43,358 bases of DNA from Gammaproteobacteria bacterium (GTDB taxonomy: Bacteria; Pseudomonadota; Gammaproteobacteria; Pseudomonadales; Pseudomonadaceae): assembly GCA_018816095.1 (NCBI GenBank), contig JAHIWP010000012.1:1-43358 (forward strand). Direction: 5' to 3'. Position numbers and translations under genes: made by a program. This document shows positions 21,191-30,055 of the stretch, in pieces. The notes below the pieces were generated by a model. The model saw only the letters and a program-made list of their open reading frames with translations. It did no database searches and was not told the origin of the DNA. How positions within the stretch are numbered: position 1 is the first letter of the stretch; each line of letters begins with the position of its first letter.

Positions 21191-22006
21191 ATGACCGCCT
21201 TCGCTGAGTTGCCCTTGCTGATCGAACCCGCCCAACTGGCCAGCCGCCTGGAGGCGCCCGAGCTGATTTTGGTCGACCTGACCAGCCAGGCGCGCTATGC
21301 CGCTGGCCACATCCCGGGGGCACACTTTGTCGACCCCAAGCGCACCCAGCGTGGACAGCCCCCAGCACCAGGCCTATTGCCGGAGCCGGCACAACTTGAG
21401 CAGTTGTTCGCTGAACTCGGGCACCATCCTGATGCTGTCTACGTGGTGTACGACGATGAGGGTGGCGGCTGGGCCGGACGTTTCATCTGGCTGCTGGATG
21501 TAATCGGCCACCGCCACTATCACTACCTTGATGGTGGCCTGCTGGCCTGGCAGGCAGAAAACCGCGAACTGAGCACCGCTGTGCCGCCAGTCGCTACGCA
21601 AGCCATCCGCTTGAATATCGACCCCACACCCACGGCTACCCGCGAATATCTGCAAAGTCGTCTCGGCGCCACCGATTTGGCGATCTGGGATGCACGCTCG
21701 CCCGGCGAATACAGCGGCGAGAAAAGCCTGGCGCAAAAAGCCGGGCATATCCCCGGCGCGGTCAACTTTGAATGGACCGCCGGTATGGACCCGTCCCGCG
21801 CGCTGCGCATTCGCCAGGACATCCAGGCGCAACTCGACAGCCTCGGCATCACGCCTGACAAAGAAATCATCACCCACTGCCAGACCCACCACCGCTCTGG
21901 CTTTACCTACCTGGTCGCCAAGATCCTTGGTTATCCACGGGTAAAAGCCTATGCCGGCTCCTGGGGCGAGTGGGGCAACCATCCGGACACTCCGGTCGAG
22001 CGCTAA
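21191..22006 (+). CDS. rhdA: Thiosulfate:cyanide sulfurtransferase (rhodanese RhdA)
   Basis: Moves a sulfane sulfur from thiosulfate to cyanide or other thiophilic acceptors. Two rhodanese domains (about 10-130 and 145-265) are present; only the second has the active Cys. The catalytic loop CQTHHRSG places Cys at residue 230, the same number as in Azotobacter vinelandii RhdA, which is also 271 residues long. This loop differs from mammalian rhodanese and is typical of Azotobacter and Pseudomonas. AAGAGG precedes the ATG. psd follows after 37 bases. In cyanide-making pseudomonads RhdA aids tolerance; whether this strain makes cyanide cannot be told here. Confidence 0.96.
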   Translation: MTAFAELPLLIEPAQLASRLEAPELILVDLTSQARYAAGHIPGAHFVDPKRTQRGQPPAPGLLPEPAQLEQLFAELGHHPDAVYVVYDDEGGGWAGRFIWLLDVIGHRHYHYLDGGLLAWQAENRELSTAVPPVATQAIRLNIDPTPTATREYLQSRLGATDLAIWDARSPGEYSGEKSLAQKAGHIPGAVNFEWTAGMDPSRALRIRQDIQAQLDSLGITPDKEIITHCQTHHRSGFTYLVAKILGYPRVKAYAGSWGEWGNHPDTPVER

Positions 22007-22043
22007 GTACCCGCAGACCGCCTGCCACTTTTAAGGAAACCCA

Positions 22044-22904
22044 ATGAAAGATCGCCTGTTTATTCTCAGCCAGTACCTGCTGCCGCACCATCTGCTCTCA
22101 CGCCTGATTGGCTGCGCCGCCGAATGCCGCGCCGGCTGGTTCAAGAACCGCCTGATCGGCTGGTTCGCCAAGCAGTACCAGGTCAACATGAGCGAAGCCC
22201 AGGTCGAAGACCTGACCGCCTTTGCCCACTTCAATGACTTCTTTACCCGTGCCCTGAAAGACGGCGCACGCCCACTCGACAGCAGCCCTGGTGCAGTGCT
22301 CAGCCCTGCCGACGGAGCGATCAGCCAGCTCGGCAAAATCGAACAAGGCCGGATTTTCCAGGCCAAGGGTCATAGCTTCAGCGTGATCGAACTGCTGGGC
22401 GGTGATACCGAGCGCGCGGCAGCCTTTATGGGTGGTGATTTCGCCACTGTTTACCTGTCCCCCAAGGACTACCACCGCGTGCACATGCCACTGGCCGGCA
22501 CGTTGAAAGAAATGGTCTACGTGCCAGGCCGGCTGTTCTCGGTCAATCAAACCACGGCAGAGAATGTGCCGGAACTGTTTGCCCGCAATGAGCGAGTGGT
22601 TTGCCTGTTTGACACCGAGCGCGGGCCGATGGCGGTGGTGCTGGTTGGTGCGATGATCGTGGCGTCAATCGAGACGGTCTGGGCTGGGCTGGTCACCCCA
22701 CCCAAGCGCGAATTGAAGACGTTCAAGTACGATGACGCCGCACGCGCGCCAATCAGCCTGGAAAAAGGCGCTGAACTGGGCCGCTTCAAACTGGGCTCCA
22801 CGGCTATCGTGCTGTTTGGCCCGGAACAGGTGCAGTGGGCTGAAGAACTAACGGCCAACAGCGCAGTCCAGATGGGCCAGCGCCTCGCTTCACCACTCAC
22901 CTGA
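22044..22904 (+). CDS. psd: Phosphatidylserine decarboxylase proenzyme
   Basis: Makes phosphatidylethanolamine from phosphatidylserine at the inner membrane. The 286-residue proenzyme cuts itself between Gly and Ser of the LGST motif (residues 250-253), leaving a pyruvoyl group on the new alpha chain. Asp90 (LSPADGAIS) and His147 (KDYHRVHMP) complete the self-processing triad. AAGGA precedes the ATG. It ends the HDOD-rhdA-psd run, and a strong hairpin follows 10 bases after the stop. Confidence 0.98.
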   Translation: MKDRLFILSQYLLPHHLLSRLIGCAAECRAGWFKNRLIGWFAKQYQVNMSEAQVEDLTAFAHFNDFFTRALKDGARPLDSSPGAVLSPADGAISQLGKIEQGRIFQAKGHSFSVIELLGGDTERAAAFMGGDFATVYLSPKDYHRVHMPLAGTLKEMVYVPGRLFSVNQTTAENVPELFARNERVVCLFDTERGPMAVVLVGAMIVASIETVWAGLVTPPKRELKTFKYDDAARAPISLEKGAELGRFKLGSTAIVLFGPEQVQWAEELTANSAVQMGQRLASPLT

Positions 22905-22914
22905 CATGTGCACA

Positions 22915-22948
22915 GCCTGCGCTGCCAGCAGACGCTGGTAGTGCAGGC
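22915..22948 (+). terminator. Long hairpin just after psd
   Basis: Positions 22915-22929 pair with 22934-22948 in a 15-base stem with two G-U pairs in plus-strand RNA and an AGAC loop. Both wobbles become A-C mismatches in minus-strand RNA, so the plus strand is the likely functional one. No U-tract follows. It may mark or protect the psd mRNA end. The remaining bases up to 23128 hold no gene I can support. Confidence 0.5.
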
Positions 22949-23128
22949 GCGACTGAGCCTCGGCTTACGAAGACCAAGCACACCAACGACTTCCGACTGG
23001 TTAGCAGCCCATGCCAGCCTGGCAATACGGCCAAGGACATGGCTGCGAGCCAGGCGAGATGCTGCTAGAGTCGAACCATAATTGATAGCCCGATCAGTTT
23101 TGCCTGTGCGCTGGAGTATTCGATTTAG

Positions 23129-24934
23129 ATGGATAAACAGAATTCTCATTTGCTGCTGCGTGTCACCACGCCGGACAAGCAAAGCCTGTCATTCTGCGAC
23201 GCCAGCCCTCGTGACTTGAAGAAATGGGTCGATGGCCTGCCCAAAGCCAATATTGGTGAAACTGCACGCCAGCTCTACCAAGCCTTAGTCGAACTCAATC
23301 AGTTGCTGACACCCTCGGAAAATCGCCTGCAACTGCTGGAGATCCTTCGCCCAGAGGTTTATTTCGTTTGTAAGCAGCTGGAAAAACACTTTCTTAAACA
23401 AGCCATTGTTCTTGATGAGCGCCCGCGCAAGGTTGCCAACCTCTGCCAGGCCCTGCAGAACCACCTGGCCATTGGCTACAAACTGATCGTCGCGCGCCTG
23501 GCGACTCAACCTGGCCGCGAGCGTCATCAGCTGCTTGCCATCGCCCTGCAACGCGCCACACACAGCCTGTGCGGACCACTGATTCGCGCCAGCCAACTGT
23601 ACTGCCCGGTTCCCGAGGGGCTTTGGCTTGAGTTGCACCAGCTGTACCAGATAGCCCTTAAGCGCGACCTGCACAAAGTCATGATTCGTGACAACCAAGC
23701 CTTGCACACCCAAGGCCTGAGTACCGAGCAAAGCTATCTGGTTGCCCTGTTGCTCGGCTGTGCACGCTGCAACCAAATGCGCCAAAGTGCCATTGCACGT
23801 CTGGCTGAAGTGCTCGAACCCTGGAGTACGCTGGTCACCCTGCAGGCCGGTGACGAACACTCCAGCTTGTTTGCGGTCGCTCCACAACTGGACGGCCCGC
23901 CCCGCTACATCTCGCTGTTCCAGAAGAGCGAACTGCACAACGCCCTAGGGATCGACCCTAGCCACTTGGTGGACGCCATTAAGGAGCATTTGCTGCTGCC
24001 GGCGGAAAATCTGAACCATTCGCGCTTGACCGTTCCCGAGGGATTCAGCCACGACATGCTTCAGCACCTGGCAGCCGCCTGGGGCGACATCGCCGAGCGC
24101 ACCTTTCAGCGCAGCCAGGGCCAGGGCGCATTGACCCTGTGCATCGGCATGAGTGCGTTGCACTTCTACCTCGCCGGTAAGCGCCCATTCAATGAAGTTC
24201 TGCAGCTACCCGTTCAAGCCAATACCGCCGTCTTCAAGGCCGAGACTGGGCCGCAAGACATCTGGTCAAATGCCTTCGATGCCCAGAAACACAACCACTG
24301 GGAAAACGGCCTACCCTTCGAAGAGATCCAATACAGCAAGCCTGGGAAAAGTATCGACATCCCGGAAAGCAACGCTGTTGAAAGCTACCCGACCTTCGAC
24401 GTGTCCATTGTCAACATCAGCCCCGGCGGTTATTGCCTGTCATGGCCGAAGGATGTGCCCAACCAACTCCAGGCCGGCGAACTGCTCGGCGTGCAAAGCC
24501 TGCCGCAACAAGGCTGGAGCATTGCCGTGGTGCGCTGGATTCGCCAGGTGCGCGGCGGCGGCACACAAATGGGTATCGAGCTGATCGCTCCGCATGCCCA
24601 AGCCTGTGGCCTGCAGCTGGTACGCAAGGCCGAACAGAACAGCCAGTACTTGCGTGCACTTTTACTGCCAGAAATCAGTGCAATTTCACGCCCGGCAAGC
24701 TTGATTACCGCCCGCCTCCCCTTCCAGGAAGGCAACAAGGTCAGCATCAACCTGAACGGGAGCGAACACCGCGCGGTACTCAGCCGTCGACAAACCAGCA
24801 CCGGCAGTTTCAATCAGTTTGAATACCGCGGCGTCGAGCAGGTCGGCAGCGAGCAAGGGAAGCCTGTCACAGCGCCGAAAGGTCGCACGCCAGGCGGGGA
24901 GGAGGACTTTGACTCACTCTGGAAGTCGCTGTAG
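23129..24934 (+). CDS. fimW: PilZ-like c-di-GMP effector, FimW homologue
   Basis: A 601-residue protein whose place directly before fimX matches P. aeruginosa PA4958, which I recall as FimW, a c-di-GMP effector for early surface attachment. Residues 1-400 are mostly helical and match no domain I know. Residues about 424-500 look like a PilZ beta-barrel, with the NxSxxG motif as NISPGG (429-434). The RxxxR motif that normally precedes it is not visible; there are no arginines in residues 385-428. Binding of c-di-GMP is therefore inferred from the homologue, not shown here. fimX follows after 64 bases. Confidence 0.75.
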   Translation: MDKQNSHLLLRVTTPDKQSLSFCDASPRDLKKWVDGLPKANIGETARQLYQALVELNQLLTPSENRLQLLEILRPEVYFVCKQLEKHFLKQAIVLDERPRKVANLCQALQNHLAIGYKLIVARLATQPGRERHQLLAIALQRATHSLCGPLIRASQLYCPVPEGLWLELHQLYQIALKRDLHKVMIRDNQALHTQGLSTEQSYLVALLLGCARCNQMRQSAIARLAEVLEPWSTLVTLQAGDEHSSLFAVAPQLDGPPRYISLFQKSELHNALGIDPSHLVDAIKEHLLLPAENLNHSRLTVPEGFSHDMLQHLAAAWGDIAERTFQRSQGQGALTLCIGMSALHFYLAGKRPFNEVLQLPVQANTAVFKAETGPQDIWSNAFDAQKHNHWENGLPFEEIQYSKPGKSIDIPESNAVESYPTFDVSIVNISPGGYCLSWPKDVPNQLQAGELLGVQSLPQQGWSIAVVRWIRQVRGGGTQMGIELIAPHAQACGLQLVRKAEQNSQYLRALLLPEISAISRPASLITARLPFQEGNKVSINLNGSEHRAVLSRRQTSTGSFNQFEYRGVEQVGSEQGKPVTAPKGRTPGGEEDFDSLWKSL

Positions 24935-24998
24935 ATTGCCGACGCTCTCCCTTTTGTCGCCTTTTCGCGCCCGTTCGGCGCAGATTTGATACCCAACC

Positions 24999-27068
24999 AT
25001 GGCCATTGAAAAAAAAACCATTCGGCTACTGATACTCGAAGACTCACAAAATGAGGCCGAGCGCCTCGTCAGCCTGTTCCGCAACGCAGGCCGGGCAACC
25101 CGGGTGCATCGCCTGAGTTCCAGCGATGACCTAAACGAGGTCCTGCAGCAAAGCTGGGACCTGCTGATTTGCGCACCGAGCAGCGAACAGCTGGCCCCTA
25201 GCGAGGCGATTGGCGCGATCCGCCGCCTGGCAAAAGACATTCCAGTCATCCAACTGCTCGCCGACAACGACTCCGACAGCATCACCGAGGCGCTGATGCT
25301 CGGCGCTCAAGACGCCCTGCCGCAAGGTGAAGACGAACGCCTGGTCTTGGTGGCTAAACGCGAACTGGCCAACCTGGAAGAGCGCCGCGCTCGCCGCGCC
25401 TCGGAAGTGGCCCTGCGCGAAGCGGAAAAACGCTGCCAGTTATTGCTCGAAAGCTCTGTCGACGCCATCACCTACGTGCACGAAGGCATGCACATCTATG
25501 CCAACCGCGCCTACCTTGACCTGTTCGCCTACGTAGATGCTGACGAACTGGAAGGCATGCCGATGATCGATCTGATCAGCAGCAGCGACCAGGCCAGTTT
25601 CAAGGACTTCTTGAAGAGCTATCACAGCGCCGAAGGCCATGCCGAACTGAAGTGCAGCGGCATGAAGGCCAACGGCCAGCGCTTTGCGGCGCAAATGAGC
25701 TTCTCCCCTGCCACCTATGATGGCGAGCCGTGCATTCAGGTGGTGATTCGCGCCGAAACCAGCAATGCCGAACTGGAAGAGAAACTGCGCGAAATCAGCA
25801 GCCAGGACCTGGTCACCGGCTTATTCAACCGCACCCACTTCCTTGAGCTAATGGACAACGCCGCCGAGCGTGCCGTGAATGCAGGTCAGCCATCGACCCT
25901 GGCGTATATCCGCGTTGATCATTACGCCAGCCTACTCGCCGACATCGGTTTGGCAGGTATCGACATCCTGCTTACCGACATGGCCAACCTGCTGCGTGCG
26001 CACTTCAATGCGGATGCGCAGCTGGCTCGCTTTGGCGATGATGTGTTTACCGTGCTGCAGCCTGGCGTCAGCCCGGAAAGCAACCGCGAGCACCTGAGCA
26101 GCTTGCTGAAAAAGGTCGAAGGCCACCTGTTCGAGGTGAGCGGTCGCACCGTACAAAGCACCCTGTCGGTGGGTATCGCCGGGCTCAACGAGACCACCAC
26201 CAAGGCTCAAGAAGTGGTCAACCGCGCCCACCGTTGCGCCGATGAGCTAAGTGACGGCAACGCCATCAAACTGTTCAACCCTGCCGACGAGCTGGCGGCA
26301 GCCGCCAACCGCGGCAACATTGCAGCGATGATCCAACAGGCGCTGGAGAAAAACAGCTTCCGCCTACTGTTCCAGCCGATCATCAGCCTACGCGGCGATA
26401 GCTTTGAACACTATGAAGCGCTGTTACGCCTGATCAACCCTCAAGGCGAAGAGATCCCGCCGAAAGAGCTGTTTGACTCGGCGACAGATGCCGGGCTTGC
26501 GGAGAAGATTGATCGCTGGGTGATTCTTAACTCAATCAAACTGCTCGCTGACCATCGCAGCAAGGGCCACAACACGCGCCTGTTTGTCCATCTATCGAGC
26601 GCCAGCCTGCAGGATCAAACCCTGCTGCCGTGGCTCAGCGTTGCGCTGAAAGCCGCCCGCCTGCCGTCGGACTCACTGGTATTCCAGTTCAGCGAACCCG
26701 AAGCGATTGCCTACCTGAAACAGGCCAAGGCGATCACACAAGGCCTCAACGAGCTGCACTGCAAAACCGCGCTGACCCAGTTTGGCTGCTCGCTTAACCC
26801 CTTCAACACCCTCAAGCACCTGCATATCGACTTCGTCAAAGTCGACAGCTCGTTCTCTCAGGACCTGAGCAACGCGGAGAACCAGGAAGCACTGAAAACC
26901 TTGCTGGCCAGCCTACACGCCCAGGCAAAGCTGACCATTGTGCCTTTCGTCGAGACGGCCAGCGTGCTGGCCACGCTCTGGCAAGCCGGGGTCAACTACA
27001 TCCAGGGCCACTACCTGCAGGGCCCGAGCCAGTCGATGGATTACGATTTCGCCGCCGACGACGAGTAG
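24999..27068 (+). CDS. fimX: FimX, degenerate GGDEF-EAL c-di-GMP receptor for type IV pili
   Basis: Polar regulator of type IV pilus assembly and twitching. The 689-residue protein has a REC-like domain (about 8-125) lacking the phospho-acceptor Asp (DLLICAPSS instead). A PAS domain (about 140-255), a GGDEF domain with FGDDV at 345-349 in place of GGDEF, and an EAL domain (about 440-680) follow. The EAL domain has E473-A-L and K614 but not the usual Asn (VHLS), Glu (FQFSE) or Asp-Asp pair (TQFG at 593-596). Both enzymatic sites should thus be dead, leaving a c-di-GMP-binding receptor, as known for P. aeruginosa FimX. A strong terminator follows. Confidence 0.9.
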   Translation: MAIEKKTIRLLILEDSQNEAERLVSLFRNAGRATRVHRLSSSDDLNEVLQQSWDLLICAPSSEQLAPSEAIGAIRRLAKDIPVIQLLADNDSDSITEALMLGAQDALPQGEDERLVLVAKRELANLEERRARRASEVALREAEKRCQLLLESSVDAITYVHEGMHIYANRAYLDLFAYVDADELEGMPMIDLISSSDQASFKDFLKSYHSAEGHAELKCSGMKANGQRFAAQMSFSPATYDGEPCIQVVIRAETSNAELEEKLREISSQDLVTGLFNRTHFLELMDNAAERAVNAGQPSTLAYIRVDHYASLLADIGLAGIDILLTDMANLLRAHFNADAQLARFGDDVFTVLQPGVSPESNREHLSSLLKKVEGHLFEVSGRTVQSTLSVGIAGLNETTTKAQEVVNRAHRCADELSDGNAIKLFNPADELAAAANRGNIAAMIQQALEKNSFRLLFQPIISLRGDSFEHYEALLRLINPQGEEIPPKELFDSATDAGLAEKIDRWVILNSIKLLADHRSKGHNTRLFVHLSSASLQDQTLLPWLSVALKAARLPSDSLVFQFSEPEAIAYLKQAKAITQGLNELHCKTALTQFGCSLNPFNTLKHLHIDFVKVDSSFSQDLSNAENQEALKTLLASLHAQAKLTIVPFVETASVLATLWQAGVNYIQGHYLQGPSQSMDYDFAADDE

Positions 27069-27082
27069 CCTCCGCAAAAACC

Positions 27083-27108
27083 AAAAAGCCGCCCTTGGGC
27101 GGCTTTTT
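27083..27108. terminator. Bidirectional terminator between fimX and serB
   Basis: AAAAAGCCGCCC pairs with GGGCGGCTTTTT across a two-base gap, with A and T runs on both sides. It starts 15 bases past the fimX stop and serves the convergent serB as well. Confidence 0.9.
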
Positions 27109-27121
27109 CGTGAGCGGTTAT

Positions 27122-28336
27122 TTACTCCAGGCCGTCGCGGTCGCGGAAGCCAAGCAAGTACAGAATGCCGTCCAAGCCCAAGGTCGAGATCGCTTGCTTG
27201 GCCGATTGCTTAACCAGCGGCTTGGCACGGAATGCCACGCCCAGCCCGGCGATCGCCAGCATGGGCAGGTCATTGGCACCGTCGCCCACGGCAATCGTCT
27301 GCTCCAGGCGCAACCCTTCCTTGGCTGCCAGCTGGCGCAGCAAATCGGCCTTGCGCTGCGCATCGACGATTGGCTCCACCGCCACGCCAGTGACCAGACC
27401 ATCAACGATCTGCAGCTCATTGGCGAAGACGTAGTCGATACCAAGCTTGGCCTGTAGCTGCTTAGCGAAGTAGGTGAAACCACCGGACAGGATCGCGGTT
27501 TTGTAACCCAGACGGCGCAACTCGCTGAACAGGGTTTCCGCGCCCTCGGTTAGGCGCAGCGACGCGCCGATGTCGGCCAGCACGGTTTCCGGCAGGCCTT
27601 TTAGCAGCGCCAGGCGCTCGCGGAAGCTCGCGGCAAAGTCCAGCTCACCGCGCATTGCACGCTCGGTAATCTCGGACACCTGCTCACCGACGCCCGCCGC
27701 CTTGGCCAGCTCGTCGATCACCTCAGCTTCGATCAGCGTCGAGTCCATGTCGAACACCGCCAGACGGCGATTGCGGCGATACAACGAATCACGCTGGAAG
27801 GCGATATCAACATTTAACTCCTGCGCCACGCTCAGGAACTCGGCACGCAGGGTCGCTGGATCGGCCGGTTCGCCGCGCACCGAGAACTCGATGCAGCCTT
27901 TACCCTGCTCGGCAGGCATATTCAACGGCATCCGCCCGGAAAGGCGATCGATATGGTCGATATTCAGGTCATAGCGCGCGGTAATCGCGCTGACACGCTG
28001 CAGCTGTTCAGCCGTGACCTTACGCGTGAGCAAGGTGACAATGTGTCGGGCCTTGCCCTGGCCGCTGACCCACTGCTGGTAATCCGCCTCAGATACCGGG
28101 GTAAAACGCACCTGCTGGTCGAGTTTGTAAGCGGTGAACAGAATGTCCTTGAGTACCGACGAGGCGCGCTCGTTATCCGGTATCTCGACCAGGATGCCAA
28201 ACGACAGCGTGTCATGGATCACCGCCTGGCCAATATCGAGGATATTCACCCCACCCTGGGCCAGTACGCCGGTGATGGCGGCGGTTAAACCGGGTCGGTC
28301 TTCACCGGTGATATTGATCAGGACGATTTCGCGCAA
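27122..28336 (-). CDS. serB: Phosphoserine phosphatase (TTG start)
   Basis: Last step of serine synthesis: hydrolyses phosphoserine. The 404-residue protein has N-terminal ACT-type regulatory sequence (REIVLINITGEDRPGLTAAI) with a second ACT-like unit to about 180, then a HAD phosphatase domain. The HAD motifs are FDMDSTLIEAE (nucleophile Asp), ILSGGF, and VGDGANDLPML. I chose the TTG at 28334-28336 because homology starts at REIVLINITG and GGAGA lies 7 bases upstream; the longer open frame upstream has no family support. It is divergent from the AhpA-like gene, as serB is from ytjB in E. coli. Confidence 0.95.
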   Translation of the reverse strand: MREIVLINITGEDRPGLTAAITGVLAQGGVNILDIGQAVIHDTLSFGILVEIPDNERASSVLKDILFTAYKLDQQVRFTPVSEADYQQWVSGQGKARHIVTLLTRKVTAEQLQRVSAITARYDLNIDHIDRLSGRMPLNMPAEQGKGCIEFSVRGEPADPATLRAEFLSVAQELNVDIAFQRDSLYRRNRRLAVFDMDSTLIEAEVIDELAKAAGVGEQVSEITERAMRGELDFAASFRERLALLKGLPETVLADIGASLRLTEGAETLFSELRRLGYKTAILSGGFTYFAKQLQAKLGIDYVFANELQIVDGLVTGVAVEPIVDAQRKADLLRQLAAKEGLRLEQTIAVGDGANDLPMLAIAGLGVAFRAKPLVKQSAKQAISTLGLDGILYLLGFRDRDGLE

Positions 28337-28446
28337 GGCTCGGTCTCCAGTAATGCGGAAGGGGCAGCGGCTTGCAGAACAGACCACAAGCAGCGCAAAG
28401 GCGCACATTCTACCCATTTACACCGATAAACAGCCACGCACGGTGC

Positions 28447-28475
28447 TTTGCCCACTGCCGAGGCGCCGCTATACT
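28447..28475 (+). promoter_or_regulatory. Candidate sigma-70 promoter for the AhpA-like gene
   Basis: TTTGCC, a 17-base spacer, then TATACT. The -10 is good and the -35 is fair. A transcript from here would start about 28 bases before the GTG at 28510. Confidence 0.4.
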
Positions 28476-28509
28476 GCGCGCCACCTACAGTCGACATGAG
28501 CCGAGCTCT

Positions 28510-30027
28510 GTGAACCGGCCCGCCCCCGTAAAATCCGATAATTTCTTCCTGCTGCTGTTCCAGGCCCTGCGCCAAAAGCGCATCCCTCTGGCGCTGCGTA
28601 TTGTCTGCCATAGCCTATTGCTGGTGGCCCTGGCCCTGGTGATTTATGGCTGGGTCATCGGCATGCAATTTAAATATGCCATGCAGCAGCAAGCTGAAGC
28701 CCTGGGCACCAGCCTGATTACCCAGACGGCCACGTCAGCCACCGAACTGCTGGTGTCCAACGACATCCTCAGCCTCAATGTGCTGCTGAATAATTTGGTG
28801 AAAAATCCGCTGGTGGCCCATGCCGCGATCTACAGCGTGGACAACCGAATCCTGGCCGAGGCCGGCTCACGTCCGACCCAGAGCATGCTCGGTGAAACCG
28901 AAGGGCTGTATTCCACGCCCATCACCTTTCAGGAAGTGATCGCCGGGCAATTGCGCATCAGCCTGGACATGCAGCAGTTCCAGCAACCAATGACCATCAG
29001 CCTGCAAAGCATGGGCATTCTTAGCCTGATTTTGCTGGCCCTGGCGCTGTCACTGAGCATGCGTTTGGGGCGGCACATCTCCACGCCGCTGCTACAACTG
29101 CGCGTCTGGCTGCGCGACCCGGATGACCCTGCCCCCGGCAGCGGCCGACAGGATGAAATCGGCGACCTGGCGCGTCAGCTGCAAGCTCGCCTGGTGCCGG
29201 AAAAACCTGCACAGCCAGAAGAGCAGCCACTCTACGACGACCAGCCGATAAGCGAAGACGCCGACGACTACCTCGATGAGTCGTTTGATGACGAACCCGA
29301 TTTTGAAGTGCGCAACCTGCACGATGAACGCTTTGATGAGTTCGACGAAGCCATCGAATCAGCCCATGCCAGCACCGACGATGCTGTGGACGACCCGTTT
29401 TCCGAGCTGCGCGATAACGACGAGCACACACCTGCCGTACCACCAACGCCACAGCAACCGCTCCCCAGCGCGGTATTAGCGATCCAACTGGGTGCCCAGG
29501 AACAGCTGCGCCGCCTGCCCCGCGCGCGCCTGATGGAATTACTGCAACGCTACCGCGACTGCCTGGATCAGGCCGCCAAGCTCTATCAGGGCGAGCTGCA
29601 CACCCTCAGCGATGGCAGCAGCCTGATGCTGTTCCACCAACTGGACTGCGGTGAAGATTATCTGACCCACGCCATCTGCTGCGGCGAGCTGATGCGCGCC
29701 CTCGGCCATGCCCTGCAAATTGAAGTGGCAGACAGCGGTATTACCCTGCAACTGCAACTTGGCCTGACCCTCGGCGAGCACCTTGGCAACCTTAGCCAGG
29801 GCGATCTGCTGCTGAGTGAAACAGCCCAAAGTGCGCTGGCGCTGTCACAGCACAGCCGCAACCTGTTGCTGGTTGAACGCAAGATTGCCGACGATGCGCT
29901 GATCAGTCAGCGGGCGCGTATTCGTGCCATCGCCAGCCCGCAAGGGGCGTGCTGCGTGGAGCGCCTGCTAGAACCTTACCCATCATTACTGGAGCGCCAA
30001 CTGGCGCACATGCACGAAAGCAACTAG
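28510..30027 (+). CDS. AhpA/YtjB-family membrane protein with cyclase-like C-terminal domain
   Basis: A 505-residue inner-membrane protein divergent from serB, the same context as E. coli ytjB. Helix 1 is at about 31-50 and helix 2 at about 165-184, enclosing a periplasmic sensor-like region. A HAMP-like segment follows (DEIGDLARQL at 215-224), then a very acidic stretch (about 241-306). Residues about 320-460 resemble a class III nucleotide cyclase: VLAIQLGAQ, LLQRYRDCLDQAAKLYQGEL, LSDGSSLMLF, LQLGLTLGEHL. The metal-binding Asp expected in the first strand is absent, so it is probably inactive. The start is a GTG, chosen from homology to PAO1 PA4961 as I recall it. Function unknown. Confidence 0.75.
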   Translation: MNRPAPVKSDNFFLLLFQALRQKRIPLALRIVCHSLLLVALALVIYGWVIGMQFKYAMQQQAEALGTSLITQTATSATELLVSNDILSLNVLLNNLVKNPLVAHAAIYSVDNRILAEAGSRPTQSMLGETEGLYSTPITFQEVIAGQLRISLDMQQFQQPMTISLQSMGILSLILLALALSLSMRLGRHISTPLLQLRVWLRDPDDPAPGSGRQDEIGDLARQLQARLVPEKPAQPEEQPLYDDQPISEDADDYLDESFDDEPDFEVRNLHDERFDEFDEAIESAHASTDDAVDDPFSELRDNDEHTPAVPPTPQQPLPSAVLAIQLGAQEQLRRLPRARLMELLQRYRDCLDQAAKLYQGELHTLSDGSSLMLFHQLDCGEDYLTHAICCGELMRALGHALQIEVADSGITLQLQLGLTLGEHLGNLSQGDLLLSETAQSALALSQHSRNLLLVERKIADDALISQRARIRAIASPQGACCVERLLEPYPSLLERQLAHMHESN

Positions 30028-30046
30028 GCGCCGGACTGGCGCCTAG
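30024..30046. terminator. Palindrome between two convergent genes
   Basis: CTAGGCGCC pairs with GGCGCCTAG across five bases. The stem includes the stop codon of the upstream plus-strand gene and ends 10 bases before the convergent lipoprotein stop. Only a weak U-rich tail follows on the plus strand. Confidence 0.5.
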
Positions 30047-30055
30047 GTTGTATCG

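Noticed and set aside
24999-27068. FimX as an active phosphodiesterase because of its intact EAL triplet
   Set aside because: The Asn, Glu and Asp-Asp residues needed for metal binding and catalysis are replaced.
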